The notes under the pieces were generated by a model. It worked only from the letters and a program-made list of their open reading frames with translations, did not search any database and was not told the DNA's origin. Below are positions 1-8,336 of a stretch of DNA of 10,365 nt, piece by piece. The stretch comes from Bacillota bacterium (GTDB lineage: Bacteria > Bacillota > Bacilli > Alicyclobacillales > SLC66), in NCBI GenBank assembly GCA_021846145.1, contig JAJZCJ010000103.1:1-10365 (forward strand), given 5' to 3'. Positions within the stretch are counted from its first letter, which is position 1, and each line of letters begins with the position of its first letter. Made by a program: the position numbers and the translations under genes.

Positions 1-240
1 AGCGACGTAGATATCCTCCGCACTGGGTAAATAGCCAATAGGCCGCAAAAACCCATACCCATCAGACATAATATCGAGGACACCCTCAGCAAAAATCAGC
101 CCGTCTTTTTCTGCCTGTGCACGCAGCACCGCAAAAATAAGTTCTTTCTTTTTCATGCTAGCATAATAGGGAATCTGGAATTCCTTAGCCAGCTTATAAA
201 GCTCCGTGAGCTTCATCGTTTCTAGTTCTTTAATTTGCAA
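1..240 (-). CDS. rho: Transcription termination factor Rho, N-terminal part (runs off the left edge)
   Basis: Rho is a hexameric RNA-dependent ATPase and helicase that terminates transcripts lacking a strong intrinsic terminator. Only the first 80 codons are visible. They show the Rho N-terminal helical domain (about residues 8-45, with MKLTELYKLAKEF and KKKELIFAVLRAQAE) and the start of the RNA-binding cold-shock domain (about 50-80, with EGVLDIMSDGYGFLRP and SAEDIYV). The ATPase core lies beyond the edge. I chose the TTG at 240 because a purine-rich GGTGAGGGCAGG lies just upstream and an in-frame stop (253-255) rules out a longer form. The first ATG in frame, at 216, also begins a well conserved stretch, so the start is uncertain by eight codons. 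The gene follows glpX, as in Bacillus, but a separate promoter precedes it. Family identity is secure. Confidence 0.93.
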   Translation of the reverse strand, partial: MQIKELETMKLTELYKLAKEFQIPYYASMKKKELIFAVLRAQAEKDGLIFAEGVLDIMSDGYGFLRPIGYLPSAEDIYVA

Positions 241-282
241 TTGAACCTGCCCTCACCATATTCAGATTATTAATTAAGCTGC

Positions 283-311
283 ATTATAGCATGTTTACCT
301 GCGTATCATCA
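283..311 (-). promoter_or_regulatory. Candidate extended -10 sigma-A promoter for rho
   Basis: On the minus strand the gap between glpX and rho holds TGCTATAAT, a perfect -10 hexamer (283-288) preceded by the extended TGN element (289-291). The -35 position, 17 bases further upstream (306-311, TGATGA), matches the consensus poorly, as is common for extended -10 promoters. Transcription would start about 36 bases before the TTG start codon of rho. No terminator hairpin separates glpX from this site, so read-through from glpX probably also contributes. Confidence 0.6.
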
Positions 312-342
312 CTTTATGCAATTTTCCCTAGAAAAGACGTGC

Positions 343-1308
343 TTAGATCATCACCAAATTAGGTTTTTGGTGCAACTTGTGTCGCGTCTCAATAAATCGA
401 ATCGTGCCACTGCTTGATCGCATTACCAGCGTGTGCGTAGTCGCTATATCGCCTGCCAAAAAGCGCACACCTCGCAACACTTCCCCATCTGTCACCCCCG
501 TCGCAGCGAACATGGCTTCATCAGTGCGCACTAGATCATCCATGCGCAACACTCGTGTAGGATCGTCGAGTCCCATACTCAAACAACGTTCCATTTCCTC
601 ATTATTTTGCGGCAAAAGTCTCCCCTGAAACTCACCGCCAAGGCATTTCAGCGCTGCCGCCGCCAACACACCTTCTGGAGCGCCCCCAGAACCAAACATA
701 ATGTCTACGCCCGTCTCTGGAAATGCCGTATTGAATGCGCCCGCCACATCACCGTCACTGATTAGCTTAATTCGAGCACCCGCTTTACGGATTCGCTCGA
801 TCATTTCTTGATGACGCGGGCGATCAAGAATCACGGCCACGACATCCTCGATTTTTTTGCCTGTCGCATGTGCTACTACTCGCAAATTATGTTCTAATGA
901 TGCTTCAATGTCCACTAATCCTTTTGCAGCAGGACCGACGGCCAACTTTTCCATGTACATGTCTGGCGCATGCAAGAGCGTGCCAGTCGGCGCGACGGCG
1001 ATCACCGTGATCGCATTCCAGAGCCCCTTGGCAACGATATTCGTTCCTTCCAACGGATCGACAGCCACGTCCACTGGTGTCTTACCGCACCCTAATTTTT
1101 CACCAATGTAAAGCATCGGTGCCTCGTCCATTTCTCCTTCACCGATGACCACGGTTCCATCAATATCGACCGTATCAAACACAGCTCGCATCGCAGTGGT
1201 GGCCGCTTGATCTGCCTCGTTCTTTTTGCCTGTGCCCATCCACTTCGCCGCAGCAATCGCAGCCGCTTCTGTGACCCTTGCAAACTCCATCGTAAGTTCC
1301 CTATCCAC
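343..1308 (-). CDS. glpX: Fructose-1,6-bisphosphatase, class II (GlpX)
   Basis: This cytosolic enzyme hydrolyses fructose 1,6-bisphosphate to fructose 6-phosphate, the gluconeogenic step. The 321-residue length is normal for the family. The metal- and phosphate-binding signatures are intact: [11 protein letters not shown] (about residues 56-66), DPLEGTN (84-90), ISDGDVAG (183-190) and GSGGAPEGV (206-214). The start is taken as GTG at 1308, because a strong Shine-Dalgarno GGGGGAGGG lies 7 bases upstream and the resulting [17 protein letters not shown] matches the usual GlpX N-terminus; an ATG at 1290 is a weaker alternative. It begins 26 bases after the aminotransferase gene stops, so the two are probably co-transcribed. 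Its place directly before rho matches Bacillus. The fba, tal and murA-like genes that usually lie between spo0F and glpX in Bacillus are absent here. Confidence 0.96.
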   Translation of the reverse strand: MDRELTMEFARVTEAAAIAAAKWMGTGKKNEADQAATTAMRAVFDTVDIDGTVVIGEGEMDEAPMLYIGEKLGCGKTPVDVAVDPLEGTNIVAKGLWNAITVIAVAPTGTLLHAPDMYMEKLAVGPAAKGLVDIEASLEHNLRVVAHATGKKIEDVVAVILDRPRHQEMIERIRKAGARIKLISDGDVAGAFNTAFPETGVDIMFGSGGAPEGVLAAAALKCLGGEFQGRLLPQNNEEMERCLSMGLDDPTRVLRMDDLVRTDEAMFAATGVTDGEVLRGVRFLAGDIATTHTLVMRSSSGTIRFIETRHKLHQKPNLVMI

Positions 1309-1315
1309 TGGTTTA

Positions 1316-1324
1316 CCCTCCCCC
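1316..1324 (-). promoter_or_regulatory. Strong ribosome binding site deciding the glpX GTG start
   Basis: GGGGGAGGG on the minus strand lies 7 bases before the GTG at 1308. It lies 25 bases before the next in-frame ATG (1290), too far to serve that codon, so it selects the GTG start. Confidence 0.75.
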
Positions 1325-1334
1325 GTAGAGATAC

Positions 1335-2570
1335 CTAAAATTCAAACTTTACATCCTGTAGCCGATGGCTAATTTGTGCGATCACCGCGCGCTCCGCTTC
1401 CACTCCATCCGCTTCGAACGTAACACTCCAGCGGACAAATGCGCCTGCATCATCCCAAGGCACGGTGGATATTTGCTTTTCGGTGATCAAATACTGCGAG
1501 AATTCTTCAGCATTGGCAAAGCGCAATCCGCCGACAATCCCCTTTGGTGCCGGTGTGTAAAGGAAAAAAGAACCCTTTGGCTTTTCCGCCGCAAATCCCA
1601 GCGCCTGCAATGCTTCCACCAGCAACCCGTGACGGCGTGAGTACTTCTCTGCAATATGACGCGTGATTTCAGGGTGTTCCAGCCCGTAAATAGCCGCTTT
1701 TTGAATGGCCATAAACTGCCCTGAGTCATTGTTATCCTTCACCGTGGCAAACCCCTTGACGGCCAACTCATTGCCAGCCACAAACGCCAACCGCCAACCG
1801 GTCATATTGAACGCTTTGGAAAAAGAGAACATTTCGATGCCGACTTCTTTTGCCCCCGGCACCGATAAGAATGACAAAGGTGCGGTACCGTCAAACGTAA
1901 GCGCTGCATAGGCGGCATCGTGTACCACCAAAATTTCATAATGTTTAGCAAAATCGATGACTTCTTGGAAAAATTCTCGTGTCGCCGTGGCTCCAGTGGG
2001 GTTGTTGGGGTAATTCAGATATAGGAGTTTCGTACGTCTGGCAATCGCTTCAGGCACAGATGCCAGATCCGGCAAAAAATGATTGGCTCGCGTCAGTGGC
2101 AAGTGGTACACCTCGCCGCCCGACCAGATGGTGTGTGTCCCCATCACCGGGTAGTTCGGAACAGGCATGATACTCACATCACCAGGATTGATAAACACGC
2201 TTGGCAACATGGCGAGTGCTGGCTTAGATCCAATCGCATGATTGATTTCCCGCTCGGGATCAATCCCTGTCACACCGAACACCTGCTGTAAATACGTGGC
2301 AGCCGCTCGCTTGAACTCTGGAATCCCATTGTCCGCATAGTAACGATTCTCCCGTTTTCTCGCTTCTACTGCAAGTACATCGACAATGCCGTCATCTGCT
2401 CTGTCATCCGGTTCACCAACGCCCATGTCGATCAGCGGCACATCCGGGTGAGCTAATTTGGCAGCCGCTTTGGCGCGCTTAATTTTTTCAAATTTATAAA
2501 GCACAGTATCTTTGCCAAACGCTTTCCCACCGATGCGATCTGCGAATAGCCCTTGGATATAATTTTCCAT
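1335..2570 (-). CDS. dapL: Pyridoxal-phosphate aminotransferase, probable LL-diaminopimelate aminotransferase
   Basis: This is a class I/II, fold-type I aminotransferase of 411 residues. Visible signatures are NYPNNPTGA (186-194), HDAAY (217-221, with the Asp that pairs with the PLP ring nitrogen) and [12 protein letters not shown] (249-260), in which Lys252 forms the Schiff base and Arg260 binds the cofactor phosphate. The N-terminal [16 protein letters not shown] and the MGVGEPD and RYYADNGI segments resemble proteins annotated as LL-diaminopimelate aminotransferase. Those make LL-diaminopimelate from tetrahydrodipicolinate and glutamate in one step of lysine and peptidoglycan synthesis. 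The substrate is assigned by recalled resemblance, so it is less sure than the fold. ATG at 2570 follows GAGAGGGTG at a slightly long distance. The gene sits 36 bases after the membrane protein gene and 26 before glpX. Because a lysine-degradation pair lies just upstream, a catabolic amino-acid substrate is a possible alternative. Confidence 0.8.
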   Translation of the reverse strand: MENYIQGLFADRIGGKAFGKDTVLYKFEKIKRAKAAAKLAHPDVPLIDMGVGEPDDRADDGIVDVLAVEARKRENRYYADNGIPEFKRAAATYLQQVFGVTGIDPEREINHAIGSKPALAMLPSVFINPGDVSIMPVPNYPVMGTHTIWSGGEVYHLPLTRANHFLPDLASVPEAIARRTKLLYLNYPNNPTGATATREFFQEVIDFAKHYEILVVHDAAYAALTFDGTAPLSFLSVPGAKEVGIEMFSFSKAFNMTGWRLAFVAGNELAVKGFATVKDNNDSGQFMAIQKAAIYGLEHPEITRHIAEKYSRRHGLLVEALQALGFAAEKPKGSFFLYTPAPKGIVGGLRFANAEEFSQYLITEKQISTVPWDDAGAFVRWSVTFEADGVEAERAVIAQISHRLQDVKFEF

Positions 2571-2606
2571 GATGCAGTTACACCCTCTCTCTCCACAACG
2601 ACAAAA

Positions 2607-3269
2607 TTAGATTTTTTTATAACTAGTATAGATACCATAGTATAAAACAATAGCGCCCAGCGCCTGAAACAAATAAAACATCTCATAGATGCCCGTTGCA
2701 TTACCTACAGTTCCCCCAATAGAAAACAGTAGCGCACCGAGTGCAATCCAAAGATTAAAGACCATGTGCGAGCGTACAAATGAGTAAATAGCGCCGACAA
2801 ACACGGCCAATGCGCCAATTCCGCTTAACAATGCAAAATAGAGGCCGATTTGACTAGGCACGAATCCCTGCGCTTTCTCCCCTTCAGGCATGATCGCAAT
2901 GTGAACGACAGGTGTCACAGTAAGCGTAACCAACATTGCAATGGCAATCAGTGACATGACCATCACATACACGCGGCCCACGCGCTTAGAAAACAGGTAC
3001 ACAGTACCTGCACCCATGTACGCCACCAACGTTGCCGCAGCAAACAGGTACAGACGGTACTGCCAAATGTTCCAACCGTGCATAAAATAGGAGATAAAGT
3101 CCAATAATGCCGCAAGAAAGCCTAGCCAAAAAGCAACCGCCCACCAAAAGGTGTACGTGCGATGGGAGCGTTGGTAATCACGAAGCAAGAAAATGCCGAG
3201 AATCAACATGAATAGCACGACAACCCCTGAGGATATGACACCAAACAATAATTCTTCCTTCCTTCTCAT
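2607..3269 (-). CDS. Seven-helix integral membrane protein of unknown function
   Basis: I do not recognise this family. The 220-residue product is almost entirely hydrophobic, with seven likely membrane helices at about residues 7-29, 41-63, 71-94, 100-120, 140-164, 170-189 and 195-215. There is no soluble domain. The positive-inside rule (RDYQRSHR after helix 1, SKRVGR after helix 3, VRSH after helix 5, YKK at the end) favours an outside N-terminus and an inside C-terminus, as in seven-helix sensor modules. Helices 2-3 are rich in aromatics (FWWAVAFW, HGWNIWQYRLY). No transporter signature or metal-binding histidine cluster is evident. ATG at 3269 is preferred over a TTG at 3281, since GAGAG lies 5 bases before it and nothing similar precedes the TTG. 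The gene follows kce after about 60 bases and precedes dapL, so it may share their transcript. Confidence 0.72.
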   Translation of the reverse strand: MRRKEELLFGVISSGVVVLFMLILGIFLLRDYQRSHRTYTFWWAVAFWLGFLAALLDFISYFMHGWNIWQYRLYLFAAATLVAYMGAGTVYLFSKRVGRVYVMVMSLIAIAMLVTLTVTPVVHIAIMPEGEKAQGFVPSQIGLYFALLSGIGALAVFVGAIYSFVRSHMVFNLWIALGALLFSIGGTVGNATGIYEMFYLFQALGAIVLYYGIYTSYKKI

Positions 3270-3285
3270 ACAAGCTCTCAATTAA

Positions 3286-3314
3286 TTTATAACTTTGTAC
3301 ACGCATAAGCGCAA
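3286..3314 (-). promoter_or_regulatory. Weak candidate promoter before the seven-helix protein gene
   Basis: The gap after kce contains TTGCGC (3309-3314) and TATAAA (3286-3291) separated by exactly 17 bases on the minus strand. The -10 matches 5 of 6 consensus bases and the -35 only 3 of 6. The predicted start would fall near 3279, leaving a leader of only about 10 bases that barely contains the Shine-Dalgarno. Chance occurrence is quite possible. Confidence 0.3.
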
Positions 3315-3330
3315 CCTGATCTCGCGTTAA

Positions 3331-4152
3331 TTATGACGATTTTGTGATCCCCACGATATTTCGCGCCTCATCAGGCGTTGCCACCTCACGCCCTAATTCG
3401 CCAGCTAGTCTCACCACGCGACTGACTAGTTCCGCGCTAGATACGGCTAATCGCCCTTTTGCATAATAAATATTATCTTCGAGACCCACCCGTGCATGTC
3501 CTCCTAGCAAGATCGCAGCCGTAGTCATGGCAAGTTGGGCACGACCGATTCCCGCGGCCGTCCATGTGCTACCTATAGGAAGCATAGACACCATATGCAG
3601 CAAACTAGACATTTCAGCAGGGATGCCACCGGGAACTCCCAATACTAAATCAAAGTGCATGGGACCCTTCAATAACCCCTTATTCATCAGTCGCACTGCA
3701 GTGGCAATCATGCCAGTATCAAATACCTCAATTTCCGGTCGCACGCCGCGTTGTGCCATCAACAGGGCAAAATGCTCAATGTCTTCTGGCGCATTGTAAA
3801 AGACGCCATCGCCAAAATTGACGGTACCTGTCGTCAGGGTGGCCATTTCCGGGCCAAGTGCAATCACATCAGCCCGTTCGGCGGCAGTCATTCCTACAGC
3901 GCCCCCTGTAGACACTTGCACAATGACGCGACTTTTTTCCTGAATGCGTTCGATGATCTCGCGATATACTGTTTTGTCCTGTGTGGCAGCTCCGTCATTG
4001 CGCCTAGCATGCACGTGAATAATTGAGGCACCTGCCAGTGCGGCCTCCACCGCCGCATTCGCCACTTCCTCTGGTGTAATCGGTACATATGGGGTATTGT
4101 CACGAGTCACTTCAGCCCCGTTGACCGCCGCTGTGATGACTAGTTTTTCCAT
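3331..4152 (-). CDS. kce: 3-keto-5-aminohexanoate cleavage enzyme (BKACE / DUF849 family)
   Basis: Kce condenses 3-keto-5-aminohexanoate with acetyl-CoA and splits it into acetoacetate and 3-aminobutyryl-CoA, in lysine fermentation. The 273-residue TIM-barrel protein carries the family's zinc site: His46 and His48 in IIHVHARR, and Glu225 in GLEDN as the likely third ligand. Also present are STGGAVG (81-87), EIEVFDTG (140-147), LGVPGG (171-176) and GIGRAQL (201-207). The N-terminus (LVITAAVNGAEVTRDNTPYVPITPEE) closely follows characterised Kce proteins, including Glu14. Other BKACE members use different beta-keto acids, but the adjacent kal gene, encoding the next step, favours the lysine intermediate. 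ATG at 4152 is chosen because AGGGAG (4163-4168) precedes it and the alignable sequence starts there; a 28-residue upstream extension looks non-native and would overlap kal. Only 7 bases separate it from kal, implying one transcript and coupled translation. Confidence 0.87.
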   Translation of the reverse strand: MEKLVITAAVNGAEVTRDNTPYVPITPEEVANAAVEAALAGASIIHVHARRNDGAATQDKTVYREIIERIQEKSRVIVQVSTGGAVGMTAAERADVIALGPEMATLTTGTVNFGDGVFYNAPEDIEHFALLMAQRGVRPEIEVFDTGMIATAVRLMNKGLLKGPMHFDLVLGVPGGIPAEMSSLLHMVSMLPIGSTWTAAGIGRAQLAMTTAAILLGGHARVGLEDNIYYAKGRLAVSSAELVSRVVRLAGELGREVATPDEARNIVGITKSS

Positions 4153-4159
4153 CGTCGTG

Positions 4160-4570
4160 TCACTCCCTGTTCTTCTGTTTGTCCTTTGGCACCACACAGG
4201 TACCGGAAGCACGCACGACCATTTGCGGAGGATCAAGTACTTCTGCCGCCGACAAATTGTCCGGGTCTGTGCCGCCCGCGATCACTTTATACGCCGCGAA
4301 TTCCATTTTGCGCGAAGTATTCCCCACATGAACGATGCGTCCCACCGCTTCGATATAATCCCCGGCATACACAGGTGCCTTGAATACCACTTCGTCATAC
4401 GCTGCAAATAGTCCCTCATCGCCATCATGACGAATCAGCAGTTCGGTGGCCACATCGCCAAATAATTGCAGGATCCGTGCCCCATCCACCAGTTTGCCCG
4501 CATAGTGGGCATCTGCATCAGCCATACGCAAGCGAATCATCACTTCATTCCACTTCGTAGAGTCGCTCAT
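4160..4570 (-). CDS. kal: 3-aminobutyryl-CoA ammonia-lyase (hot-dog fold)
   Basis: Kal removes ammonia from L-3-aminobutyryl-CoA to give crotonyl-CoA, the step after Kce in lysine fermentation. The 136-residue product fits a single hot-dog domain. Recalled Kal hallmarks are visible: [19 protein letters not shown] (about 12-30), [20 protein letters not shown] (36-55), [13 protein letters not shown] (65-77), [10 protein letters not shown] (82-91) and the terminal [13 protein letters not shown] (120-132). ATG at 4570 is preferred because AAGGAG lies 6 bases upstream; an adjacent ATG at 4573 would be only 3 bases away. The first 26 bases overlap the end of spo0F in another frame, so its ribosome binding site lies inside spo0F and translation is probably coupled. 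Another MaoC or thioesterase-like hot-dog activity is possible from fold alone, but the kce neighbour makes Kal the best call. Confidence 0.84.
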   Translation of the reverse strand: MSDSTKWNEVMIRLRMADADAHYAGKLVDGARILQLFGDVATELLIRHDGDEGLFAAYDEVVFKAPVYAGDYIEAVGRIVHVGNTSRKMEFAAYKVIAGGTDPDNLSAAEVLDPPQMVVRASGTCVVPKDKQKNRE

Positions 4571-4940
4571 CATTATCTCCTTCCCCAATCTCCCTTTTAA
4601 CAAAAAGGCGCAGTTCATCGATATCAAATGGTTTTGCAAAAAAGCCTATCGCATTGAGTTCTACCGCTTCGCGAATCGTTACCAATTCGCCATAGGCAGT
4701 CATGACCACTACTTTAAGGTCAGGTAGATATTTTCGAATTTGAATCAAAATTTCTAGACCGTCCATTCCAGGTATTTTCATATCGAGCAAGACAAGCGAG
4801 AGATTCTGTTCGTGGAGTGTTGCAAGCGCTTCCTTACCGTTAGCACAAGGAAATACCTCATATCCGTCCCGCTCAAGAATTTCCTTGAGCAGAAAACGGA
4901 TACCAATCTGATCATCTACGACCATTACTTTCTTTGCCAT
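4545..4940 (-). CDS. spo0F: Sporulation phosphorelay response regulator Spo0F
   Basis: Spo0F is a single-domain receiver that takes phosphate from sensor kinases and passes it through Spo0B to Spo0A to start sporulation. The 131-residue protein has the acidic pocket Asp9-Asp10, the phosphoacceptor Asp53 ([13 protein letters not shown]), Thr81 (MTAYGEL) and Lys103 ([11 protein letters not shown]), with no output domain. The VDDQ-GIR-LL and MTAYGEL segments are very close to Bacillus Spo0F, separating it from CheY-like regulators. ATG at 4940 is chosen, with AAGGGG about 8 bases upstream. The C-terminus carries a short acidic tail ([13 protein letters not shown]) slightly longer than the usual 124-residue form; this tail overlaps the kal start. 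The gene lies 55 bases after pyrG, the classical neighbour. I found no convincing sigma-H promoter or Spo0A box in that gap. Confidence 0.95.
   Translation of the reverse strand: MAKKVMVVDDQIGIRFLLKEILERDGYEVFPCANGKEALATLHEQNLSLVLLDMKIPGMDGLEILIQIRKYLPDLKVVVMTAYGELVTIREAVELNAIGFFAKPFDIDELRLFVKREIGEGDNDERLYEVE
4577..4582 (-). promoter_or_regulatory. Ribosome binding site of kal inside spo0F
   Basis: AAGGAG on the minus strand lies 6 bases before the ATG at 4570 and only 3 before the ATG at 4573. It is embedded in the last dozen codons of spo0F (the GEGDN stretch). It therefore selects the kal start and suggests that ribosomes finishing spo0F help to initiate kal. Confidence 0.65.
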
Positions 4941-4995
4941 GACCCCGCCCCTTTTCACCATCATTTTAATACTATGGGCAGAATTATTTTTAAAT

Positions 4996-6612
<1,617 letters not shown>

Positions 6613-6630
6613 CTACCATAACACAACACC

Positions 6631-6661
6631 AAAACAAACGTCCTGGCTCCTGCCAGAACGC
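6631..6661 (-). terminator. Intrinsic terminator hairpin in the pyrG leader (likely attenuator)
   Basis: On the minus strand, arm GCGTTCTGGC (6661-6652) and arm GCCAGGACGT (6647-6638) can form a 10-pair stem, including two G-U pairs, around the loop AGGA (6651-6648). TTGTTTT (6637-6631) follows at once. This is a standard Rho-independent terminator shape. It lies downstream of the candidate pyrG promoter and 30 bases before the pyrG start, the arrangement of an attenuator. It could instead mainly end rpoE transcripts. Confidence 0.75.
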
Positions 6662-6689
6662 GACCGTCCTTAACTATTTTACCTTTCAT

Positions 6690-6718
6690 ATCGTACAAAC
6701 TGGCGGTTCAACTGTCAA
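6690..6718 (-). promoter_or_regulatory. Sigma-A-type promoter for pyrG
   Basis: A perfect -35 hexamer TTGACA (6713-6718) is followed after exactly 17 bases by TACGAT (6690-6695), 4 of 6 matches to the -10 consensus. It starts about 18 bases past the rpoE stop codon. Transcription would begin near 6682-6684 at a GGT sequence, giving a leader of roughly 80 bases that contains the terminator hairpin. Confidence 0.65.
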
Positions 6719-6735
6719 GGTTCAAATTCACTAAA

Positions 6736-7260
6736 CTAAAGGTCTTCCTCTTCTTCCAATTCCTGATCCTCTTCGTCTAATTCATCTTCATCATCGGTTT
6801 TTTCAAGAAAATCGATTTCCTCTTCGTCTGCCACGTCATCATCTAACGTCTCTTCATCTTCAAAGACGAAGGGCTCTTCTTCGATCAAATCTTCCTCTTC
6901 TATCTCATACTCATCATCGAGTACGTCAATGTCATCGTCATCCACGACTTCTTTACGTACAAATCGTTTTGATGCCCCACGTTCAGACGTACGTTCAATC
7001 GGATACCAGCGCTTTAATCCCCAAACATTATCACCCGTACACACAAATCGTCCGTCAATGTTAATGTCGGTATATAATTTCGCGATCGTATCAGCCGTTT
7101 CTACATCACTCATTTTGCGCCATTCAGCCACTTTTTTCATTAAATCCCGATAATAGTGAGGTTCGTTAGTGCTAGACAACACTTGATAAGCCAATTCAAT
7201 AAGCGGCATTTCCAAAATTTCTTCCGATGTCCGCGATTCCAGCTTTGGTTCTGATACCAT
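6736..7260 (-). CDS. rpoE: DNA-directed RNA polymerase delta subunit
   Basis: Delta binds RNA polymerase in Bacillota, reduces nonspecific nucleic-acid binding and speeds recycling, making promoters more responsive to initiating-nucleotide levels. The 174-residue protein has the expected two parts. The first is a folded N-terminal HARE-HTH-type domain (about residues 13-87, with MPLIELAYQVL, PHYYRDLMKKV, TIAKLYTDINIDGRFVCTGDNVWGL). The second is a disordered acidic tail (about 106-174) made almost wholly of Asp and Glu. A short basic patch (KRFVRK, 98-103) separates them, as in the Bacillus protein. ATG at 7260 follows a strong AGGGGGGTGG. It has its own candidate promoter after meaB and precedes pyrG, the conserved order. 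The name rpoE here is the Gram-positive delta gene, not the ECF sigma factor. Confidence 0.95.
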   Translation of the reverse strand: MVSEPKLESRTSEEILEMPLIELAYQVLSSTNEPHYYRDLMKKVAEWRKMSDVETADTIAKLYTDINIDGRFVCTGDNVWGLKRWYPIERTSERGASKRFVRKEVVDDDDIDVLDDEYEIEEEDLIEEEPFVFEDEETLDDDVADEEEIDFLEKTDDEDELDEEDQELEEEEDL

Positions 7261-7270
7261 GCTTCCACCC

Positions 7271-7294
7271 CCCTAAACTCTTAAACTACTTAAC
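7271..7294 (-). repeat. Three imperfect 8-base direct repeats in the rpoE leader
   Basis: Read on the minus strand, GTTAAGTA (7294-7287), GTTTAAGA (7286-7279) and GTTTAGGG (7278-7271) are consecutive with an exact 8-base period. They lie between the candidate -10 and the ATG of rpoE, and the last unit merges into the Shine-Dalgarno. In A/T-rich leader DNA this may be chance. Confidence 0.3.
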
Positions 7295-7296
7295 GT

Positions 7297-7326
7297 ATTA
7301 AATCACAATTACCCTTTGCCCGGCAA
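7297..7326 (-). promoter_or_regulatory. Candidate promoter for rpoE
   Basis: TTGCCG (7321-7326, 4 of 6 to the -35 consensus) and TTTAAT (7297-7302, 5 of 6 to the -10) are 18 bases apart on the minus strand, starting immediately after the meaB stop codon. The -35 overlaps a small inverted repeat (7316-7326, TTGCC and GGCAA around one base). A separate rpoE promoter is expected from the gene's housekeeping role. Confidence 0.4.
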
Positions 7327-8307
7327 TCATTCTTTATTGATGAAGAGAATATGCGCTTGAATCAACGCCTCTTGTACGGTCACTGCACCTGCTTGCACTG
7401 CCCTTTTTAATGGATCAAGCCTGTCGTCTTCCTGCCACATTCGCTTGACTTCTACAATCATGCGTTCTTCTAGACGTTCGCGCAACTCTTGTAAACGCCC
7501 TCTGCCACGACGCTGTTCGAGTCGCCCCGCTTGCGCTAGAAAAACATCGTGAGCATCTAGTGCTTGTGCCACATCCACAGTCCCTTGATGGGCAACCACT
7601 GAGGTAAGGATAATCGGAACTTCCCAATCAGGGAACGGACCACTATCCCATGGTTTTAAAGGTCCTGTCCTTGCCTTGCACATTTCTTCTAGCTCACTTT
7701 TCATGCGCTGTGCACCAGGTAGATCCGCCTTGTTCACGACCAATATGTCAGCAGTCTCCATGACGCCGGCTTTTGCTGCTTGTACTTGGTCTCCCCCTGC
7801 CGGCGTGAGAATGACCATCACAGTATCCGCTACGTACATCACATCAAGCTCTGATTGACCAACTCCCACGGTCTCCAACACAATCTTATGAAATCCACCT
7901 GCCGCTAGCACCTTGATCGCATCGCGCACCGGTCGAGCGAGGCCTCCAAGACTACCACGCGATCCCATGCTGCGAATAAAGACGCCCTCATCCAGCGTAT
8001 GGCGCATCATGCGCACACGATCACCTAGCACAGCCCCACCACTAAACGGGCTGCTCGGATCCACCGCAATCACGGCCACACGCTCACCTTGGTTACGGTA
8101 GTATGCGATCAATTCATCGCTCAAACTGCTTTTTCCGGCACCAGGTGCCCCCGTTAGGCCGATTACGTGGGCATTTGCCATTGGCGCGGCTAATTTCAGG
8201 CGATTTAGCAATTGTTCTGCATGTTCACCGCCCGCTTCAACCACAGAAAGAGCCCGCGCGATGGCACGCGGATCACCCTTTACCAGTTGATTTATCCCAT
8301 CTCTCAT
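7327..8307 (-). CDS. meaB: MeaB/ArgK-family G3E GTPase, cobalamin mutase chaperone
   Basis: MeaB-type GTPases gate adenosylcobalamin loading and protect methylmalonyl-CoA or related acyl-CoA mutases from inactivation. The 326-residue protein shows Walker A GAPGAGKS (53-60), VDPSSPFSGGAVLGDR (82-97), the switch segment IRSMGSRGSLGGLARP (111-126), ETVGVGQSE (145-153) and NKAD (192-195) for guanine recognition. The C-terminal helical region (about 270-326) is the dimerisation arm. Older annotation calls this family ArgK, a lysine/arginine/ornithine transport kinase, which is now considered a misassignment. ATG at 8307 is the start, with a modest AGGGTAGG upstream. It lies 29 bases after the second acyl-CoA dehydrogenase gene, so it is probably part of that operon. 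The client mutase is not in the window; it may lie beyond the right edge. Confidence 0.93.
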   Translation of the reverse strand: MRDGINQLVKGDPRAIARALSVVEAGGEHAEQLLNRLKLAAPMANAHVIGLTGAPGAGKSSLSDELIAYYRNQGERVAVIAVDPSSPFSGGAVLGDRVRMMRHTLDEGVFIRSMGSRGSLGGLARPVRDAIKVLAAGGFHKIVLETVGVGQSELDVMYVADTVMVILTPAGGDQVQAAKAGVMETADILVVNKADLPGAQRMKSELEEMCKARTGPLKPWDSGPFPDWEVPIILTSVVAHQGTVDVAQALDAHDVFLAQAGRLEQRRGRGRLQELRERLEERMIVEVKRMWQEDDRLDPLKRAVQAGAVTVQEALIQAHILFINKE

Positions 8308-8336
8308 CAGTCGGATCCTACCCTATGCGCTCACGC

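Noticed and set aside
305..354. Direct repeat ATCATCAC at 305-312 and 347-354
   Set aside because: One copy lies inside the end of glpX, the unit is short and low in complexity, and the 42-base offset fits no obvious operator arrangement.
4153..4236. A 28-residue N-terminal extension of Kce from an upstream ATG
   Set aside because: It would overlap the 3' end of kal, its sequence is unlike the family, and the ATG at 4152 has AGGGAG upstream and begins exactly where Kce proteins align.
4571..4639. A longer kal reading frame beginning at 4639
   Set aside because: The extra residues are spo0F codons read in another frame; the AAGGAG near 4580 serves the ATG at 4570.
4941..4995. A sigma-H promoter or Spo0A box for spo0F in the gap after pyrG
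   Set aside because: I searched the gap by eye and found neither a GAAT-type -10 with a suitable -35 nor a TGTCGAA-like box. The A/T-rich tracts are unspecific. The sites could lie inside pyrG.
6676..6681. TAAAAT downstream of the pyrG promoter as an alternative -10
   Set aside because: No acceptable -35 lies 16-18 bases upstream, whereas TTGACA-17-TACGAT next to it is better.
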